Positions 33,684-37,293 of a stretch of DNA of 37,293 bases are shown piece after piece. Numbering within the stretch: the first letter of the stretch is position 1; the number at the start of each line of letters is the position of its first letter. This stretch comes from Anaerolineae bacterium (GTDB lineage: Bacteria > Chloroflexota > Anaerolineae > 4572-78 > J111), in NCBI GenBank assembly GCA_023382535.1, contig JAHDWA010000081.1, positions 1 to 37,293 on the forward strand, read 5' to 3'. The notes under the pieces were generated by a model. It made no database searches, was not told where the DNA came from, and saw only the letters and a list, made by a program, of their open reading frames with translations. The position numbers were made by a program, and so were the translations under genes.

Positions 33684-35528
33684 GTGCTCTTTACCTTGAC
33701 CGAAATCACCAGTTTTTTAACGATGACCCTGGCCATTTGGTTAGGGTTGTACATCGTTACCCGCAGTCCCCGCAGCGCGATTGCCTGGCTGACCGGCTTG
33801 ACTCTCTGGTCAATCGCCAGCGTGTTTAAGAACGTGCTCCTGGCCCTCAACCCACCCCCGCAGCCGGCCTGGCCCGATTGGCTCTGGTTATTTTTGCCGT
33901 TCTGGCATACTGTCGCCTTAAAAGGACCGGGGGCGACCGGCTGGCTGCAAGGCTGGTCTATCACCCCGGGGATTATGCTTTGGCATCACGTCACCACGCT
34001 GATGCGGCCCGGCCCGCTGACTCCCTGGCGTTGGACGCGCATTTTAGGGGGCTATGCGCTCATTATCGTCGCCCTCATTCTGCAGGCCAACACCCATCAT
34101 TTTTTTGTCTCGGCCTCCGGCGATGACCCGCTTTATCTCAAAACACTTGAAGTTGGCCCTCTTTATCCCCTCTTGGCCTTCTTTATATTACTGTACATTG
34201 GTCTGAGTGTGACCAATCTCATCAATTCGGCCCGGACCGCGCCGACCTCCCTATTAGCCAAGCAGTTTATCCTCCTGGCTGTGGCCACCCTGATGGGTGG
34301 ATTGACCGGCCCCCTCTCCATTGCCGCTTCGATGTTCAAGCTGCCCATGCCGGTGCTGGCCCTGGCCCTGCCGCTGGGCCTGGCGGTCGGCCTGATTGGC
34401 TATGGGGTGGCCCGTTACAGCGCCCTGGTGAAGGGCCGCACCATCCGCCGAGATTTTTTCTATAACGCCGTTGTGGTCAGCGTGGTCACCGGCCTCTATT
34501 TGTTGATCACCTGGATTTCGGTCCAGATTTATAACATTCCGGCCGCGGCTTTTGTCTTGGTGGTCATGTTTGCCATTATCAGCCATGCCCTGATTGATGT
34601 GGCTCGCTCCGGTTTAGACTCGCTCTTCTACGAACGTGATACGCGCCGCTTACGCGCTCACCTGCGCCAACTGGCCCGGCTGGCGGGCGAGCAGCTCAGC
34701 CAGGAAGAGCAGTTGTCCCTCACCCTGGACACTTTAGCGGCCTCCGTTGGGGCTATTTTTGGGCTTGTCGTCCTGTTCGAGTCCGGCAGCCTGCGACTGG
34801 CGGCTGCCTGTCGCTGGCCTCACCGCGAGTTGCCGTTAGCCCTCACCGATTTGCTGGCCGACGATGTCCTGCCGCTAAAACCAGGCCATTTTGCGCCCCC
34901 CCTGGCCGAAGCCGCGCTGCTGATTCCCCTTTACGCTGAAAATCAGCAGGTCGGCGTCCTGATCCTGGGACGCCCCGGCAACGGGGTGGGCTACTCTAAA
35001 GCCGACCTGGAGCTGCTGCTCTATCCCAGCGACCGCTTAGCCGGCATCATTCAAAATGCCCGGCGTGAAACCGAGTATTTGACCCAACTGGCCGGCCTGG
35101 TCGAACAGAATCGAGCGGAGGCCGAGTCGCCAACCTCACAAATTTCAATCAAAGGGGTGGAAAATGCGCTGCGGAATCTAACCGATTACGCTTATTTGGG
35201 GGAGCATCCTTTAGCCAGCCTGAACCTTGTGGCCTGCCGCCTCGCGCCGGGCGCGACGACCCACCTGGATCGGGGCAAGCTGGTTTACACGATTCTGGCC
35301 GAGGCCATCGCAAAGCTGAGGCCGGCGGGCAAACTGCCCCCTGACCCGCCGCCGGCTGAATGGACCGCTTATCTCATTTTGCACGACGCCTATCTGGAAG
35401 ATATCCCCAACCGGGAGATTATGGCCCGCCTGTATATTTCAGAGGGAACGTTCAATCGCACCCGCCGGGCGGCGCTGCGAGCCGTCACCCGGACTTTAGA
35501 GGAGATGGAAGCAGCGCAAGGGGAGTGA
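33684..35528 (+). CDS. Membrane-bound one-component regulator: multi-TM, GAF, C-terminal HTH
   Basis: 614 residues from a GTG with AGAGG upstream. Residues 1-320 hold about eight membrane segments in the style of the 7TM region of some histidine kinases. A GAF-like domain follows (about 335-470; TLAASVGAIFGLVVLFE, LIPLYAENQQVGVLILG). Instead of a kinase, the C-terminus has a helical region and a helix-turn-helix of the sigma-region-4/LuxR style (about 565-605; YLEDIPNREIMARLYISEGTFNRTRRAALRAV). It would sense a membrane or small-molecule signal and bind DNA while still in the membrane. The divergent operon at 33503 is the obvious local target. Domain assignment of the HTH is from its pattern only. 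Confidence 0.78.
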   Translation: MLFTLTEITSFLTMTLAIWLGLYIVTRSPRSAIAWLTGLTLWSIASVFKNVLLALNPPPQPAWPDWLWLFLPFWHTVALKGPGATGWLQGWSITPGIMLWHHVTTLMRPGPLTPWRWTRILGGYALIIVALILQANTHHFFVSASGDDPLYLKTLEVGPLYPLLAFFILLYIGLSVTNLINSARTAPTSLLAKQFILLAVATLMGGLTGPLSIAASMFKLPMPVLALALPLGLAVGLIGYGVARYSALVKGRTIRRDFFYNAVVVSVVTGLYLLITWISVQIYNIPAAAFVLVVMFAIISHALIDVARSGLDSLFYERDTRRLRAHLRQLARLAGEQLSQEEQLSLTLDTLAASVGAIFGLVVLFESGSLRLAAACRWPHRELPLALTDLLADDVLPLKPGHFAPPLAEAALLIPLYAENQQVGVLILGRPGNGVGYSKADLELLLYPSDRLAGIIQNARRETEYLTQLAGLVEQNRAEAESPTSQISIKGVENALRNLTDYAYLGEHPLASLNLVACRLAPGATTHLDRGKLVYTILAEAIAKLRPAGKLPPDPPPAEWTAYLILHDAYLEDIPNREIMARLYISEGTFNRTRRAALRAVTRTLEEMEAAQGE

Positions 35529-35693
35529 GAAAAGAAAAGATCCTAAAGGTCTTGGCAGCCCTTTAGGGTCTAAAAAAAATTGGCGCAATATCTGGCAAAG
35601 ATTGGGCCAACTCTTCCCCAACATTGGTGCAATCTTTCCCTGACATTAGCCCAATCTTTTCTAAAAATTGGGGCTGTTTTTGACCTCGTCCGG
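35529..35693. other. Intergenic stretch after the membrane regulator
   Basis: Contains a CCTAAAG (35542-35548)/CTTTAGG (35561-35567) inverted repeat that has no T-tract on either side, then the 22-bp tandem repeat. The overlapping short reading frames follow the repeat period and are not genes. Confidence 0.5.
35579..35676. repeat. Degenerate 22-bp tandem repeat, 4.5 copies
   Basis: Units begin at 35579, 35601, 35623, 35645 and 35667, each with ATTGG or ATTAG, then a central CAAT/CAAC and CTTTCC-like part; the last unit is partial. Unit 3 reads ATTGGTGCAATCTTTCCCTG. The copies are head-to-tail with no spacers. The 22-bp period equals two helical turns. Confidence 0.8.
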
Positions 35694-35822
35694 CTACGAT
35701 TGCGCCGCAGCCCGCCACACGCTGTAGCGAATCCGGCCCAAATCCTCGCCCGGCTGCGGCTTGCGAAAGACAAACAGATGCTCATGCATGATGAGGTAAA
35801 ACTTGTAGCGGCTGACGCACTT
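35694..35822 (-). pseudogene. C-terminal remnant of a DNA methyltransferase
   Basis: A 42-codon open stretch between TAA (35825-35823) and TAG (35696-35694) reads, in part, FYLIMHEHLFVFRKPQPGED and then LGRIRYSVW. The MHEHLFVFRKP phrase closely resembles the C-terminal strand of N6-adenine/N4-cytosine DNA methyltransferases. No start, AdoMet motif or catalytic motif is present, so it is a decayed fragment. Its neighbours (a broken gene, a nuclease-like gene and an HNH gene) fit a degraded restriction-modification locus. Confidence 0.5.
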
Positions 35823-35837
35823 TTACTGGAATATTCT

Positions 35838-36245
35838 TTAGCCTAATGTCTTACCCTCTACTATATCCATCATAACCTCAAAACTCGCTTCAGCAACTAC
35901 TTCATGAATATCAGTAGGAGAAAACTTGCCAATATTGGCGTAATAGAACGACGCCAGATAAAGGTCTATATCTATTTGACTGGCTAAAAACTTTAAATAG
36001 GGTTTACGTTGCCTCGAGTTTGAGACTTCCCAAGGGGAAGTTAGTGTATACATCTCTTTAATCAGGCTTTTTATATCATCAAAAGAGGCTTAATTTTCAA
36101 TTGCATCTGATATACTTTTAACTTTTACAATCAACTGTGGCAATAGGCTGTTATGATACATCCCAAGCGCATCTGCTACTTTCTTAACATCCTCTTTTTT
36201 CGACAAAATATCCAATCCCTTGTTTATTCGATAAGTTAGGAGTTT
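35838..36245 (-). pseudogene. Gene fragment broken by an in-frame stop
   Basis: One reading frame of 135 codons is open except for a single TAA at 36092-36090. The upstream part reads TYRINKGLDILSKKEDVKK and on to SISDAIEN, the downstream part ASFDDIKSLIKEMYTLTSP and on to VVAEASFEVMMDIVEGKTLG. Composition and A+T richness are the same on both sides, so this is best read as one gene with a nonsense mutation; a frameshift near 36205 may also have cut off an N-terminal part. A translation restart at the ATG 36053 would give 71 residues. Family not recognised; possibly part of the neighbouring restriction system. Confidence 0.5.
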
Positions 36246-36260
36246 TTACACCAAGATATC

Positions 36261-36995
36261 CTATAGGTACATACTCAGCTCAATTAGAGCCACTTCTGTC
36301 AAATATGAATGAAGATTCGAAACACTTTCGTACTCCCAAAACTTAACTCTTTTTTGAATGGGTTGAAATGCGCTTAATGTAATTTTTGAATCGAACTCTG
36401 CTTTACGGACTTTTGCGGCCACAATAACGAAATCCACATAAAAATCTTGTAACTCCACAAACTTAATCAAAGATCGCTCTAGAGGCGTTGAATATTCCAC
36501 CTCGATAAATGCTTTCGGCAATTTCCTTTCATTAAACCATGTGACATCAACGGTTCGTGCTTGATTGATAATGTTCTCGTAAGTAAAGGGGTAAAATTCT
36601 CGCACTGTTGTTACTTGAGTAAGGGGATTATTGAGAAACTGCTTATTTTTATCCTGGTTTGGCACAAAGGTATCAAACTTCTTGAAATTGCCAATCTCTA
36701 CCAACAAGCCTTGATAATAGGTATGATTAAATTCGGCCTGCTGCTGTTCCGAGGCTTTTGGACTGATAGCCTCTGCAAAAGGCAGCTTATCTTTGTATTC
36801 CTTCAGCGCCCACAAACCAGGCCGAATCTTGAAAAAGAAACGCTCATCCTGCACAATCCGCCGGATGGAGGCAAAAGGCGTTTTCGTCCCCCACTTCACA
36901 CCAGGCACTTTCAAAACTTCGGCATAAAGATGGCTGAAGGTAGCAAAGCCGCCGTTGGCTTTCATCACTTCAATTACTGCTTCGTGTTGCTTCAT
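36261..36995 (-). CDS. HARE-HTH protein with PD-(D/E)XK-like nuclease domain
   Basis: 244 residues. Residues 1-68 match the HARE-HTH (HB1-ASXL-restriction endonuclease) fold: HEAVIEVMKANGGFATFSHL, WGTKTPFASIRRIVQ, and FFFKIRPGLWALKEY. Residues about 95-215 look like a restriction-endonuclease fold, with TVDVTWFNE (Asp150) and KAFIEVEYST (Glu165, Glu167) in the D...ExE/K arrangement, although the usual Lys is Glu. HARE-HTH is known to be attached to restriction enzymes and thought to contact modified DNA. The gene is markedly more A+T-rich than the rest of the window, a sign of transfer. Intact length, but it lies between broken genes. Confidence 0.72.
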   Translation of the reverse strand: MKQHEAVIEVMKANGGFATFSHLYAEVLKVPGVKWGTKTPFASIRRIVQDERFFFKIRPGLWALKEYKDKLPFAEAISPKASEQQQAEFNHTYYQGLLVEIGNFKKFDTFVPNQDKNKQFLNNPLTQVTTVREFYPFTYENIINQARTVDVTWFNERKLPKAFIEVEYSTPLERSLIKFVELQDFYVDFVIVAAKVRKAEFDSKITLSAFQPIQKRVKFWEYESVSNLHSYLTEVALIELSMYL

Positions 36996-37050
36996 TGTTA
37001 ATTTCCTGGTTGGTTCATAAACTGGTTACTAGGCTCAGTTTACACTCAAT

Positions 37051-37293
37051 TCATCGCCGCATCTCAGTCAATGTTTCAATGGCGCTCCTGTCACCATTCC
37101 AGGCCGCGCCGACCTTCGCCGCCAATACTTCAACCCACTCAAAGTGTTCGGTCCATATTTCGGTACGGGGGTTAAACAAACGGACAGTGAGCAGGCTTTC
37201 AGGGTCAGCCGCTTCCTGGCGAGCGGCCTTATGGCTGTTACACATAGGGCAGGCTAAAAACAGATTTTCCTCATCGTTTGTACCGCCCTTAGA
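37051..37293 (-). CDS. HNH endonuclease, C-terminal part, cut by window edge
   Basis: The frame is open to the right edge and gives 80 residues: SKGGTNDEENLFLACPMCN, then SHKAARQEAADPESLLTVRL and FNPRTEIWTEHFEWVE. This is the second half of the HNH family in which the text after the zinc-like CxxC is NPR...W..HF.W. The first half, with the conserved HIxP and the leading CxxC, would lie upstream, beyond the window. It could be a homing-type or restriction-type nuclease. A complete gene cannot be confirmed here. Confidence 0.82.
   Translation of the reverse strand, partial: SKGGTNDEENLFLACPMCNSHKAARQEAADPESLLTVRLFNPRTEIWTEHFEWVEVLAAKVGAAWNGDRSAIETLTEMRR

Noticed and set aside
35579..35676. CRISPR-like array
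   Set aside because: Units are contiguous with no spacers, are degenerate, and no cas gene is present.
35580..35846. 88-codon plus-strand frame
   Set aside because: Built from the 22-bp repeat and the antisense of the methyltransferase remnant; no ribosome site.

Overview
The window looks like a chromosomal segment of a Chloroflexota (Anaerolineae-like) bacterium. This is an inference from the gene content: long DUF11-type surface proteins, a SpoIID-domain protein in a cell with no other sporulation genes visible, and membrane sensors with unusual C-terminal modules. No tRNA, rRNA, CRISPR array or insertion sequence was seen.

Layout. 1-1.5 kb (minus): the 5' part of xseA and an unrecognised two-gene cassette with its own TATAAT promoter. 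1.6-6.1 kb (minus): a glycosidase-like/SpoIID fusion protein, a small ferredoxin-fold-like protein and an M16 metallopeptidase. 6.3-13.4 kb (minus): three exported DUF11 proteins in one orientation, closed by a strong terminator. 13.7-16.1 kb (minus): a membrane DnaJ-TPR protein, a metallo-beta-lactamase-fold protein and a small winged-helix-like protein.

16.3-31.7 kb is the core of interest. A NarL-type two-component pair (minus) diverges from a plus-strand run: DUF4212 small subunit, sodium:solute symporter of the acetate type, cNMP/CBS/DUF294 nucleotidyltransferase-like protein, NhaD-like antiporter, a 63-residue membrane protein, a symporter-fused histidine kinase of the CrbS type, a small Gly-rich membrane protein, a lone receiver protein, and a membrane protein joining a degenerate histidine kinase to a DEDDh 3'-5' exonuclease. 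The transporter, DUF294 protein and nuclease are neighbours in other bacteria too (established, from memory of Pseudomonas gene order). Here they are surrounded by two kinase systems, which suggests one regulated sodium-coupled short-chain carboxylate uptake and sensing island. Palindromes, a transcription attenuator-like hairpin and a cluster of GGGG/CCCC half-sites lie between the genes.

31.7-35.5 kb: two membrane proteins of unknown role (minus) and, divergently, a membrane-bound one-component regulator (multi-TM, GAF, C-terminal helix-turn-helix). 35.5-37.3 kb: a 22-bp tandem repeat and an A+T-rich, partly decayed restriction-modification-like area with a methyltransferase tail, a gene broken by a stop codon, a HARE-HTH nuclease-like protein and the C-terminal part of an HNH endonuclease that runs off the right edge.
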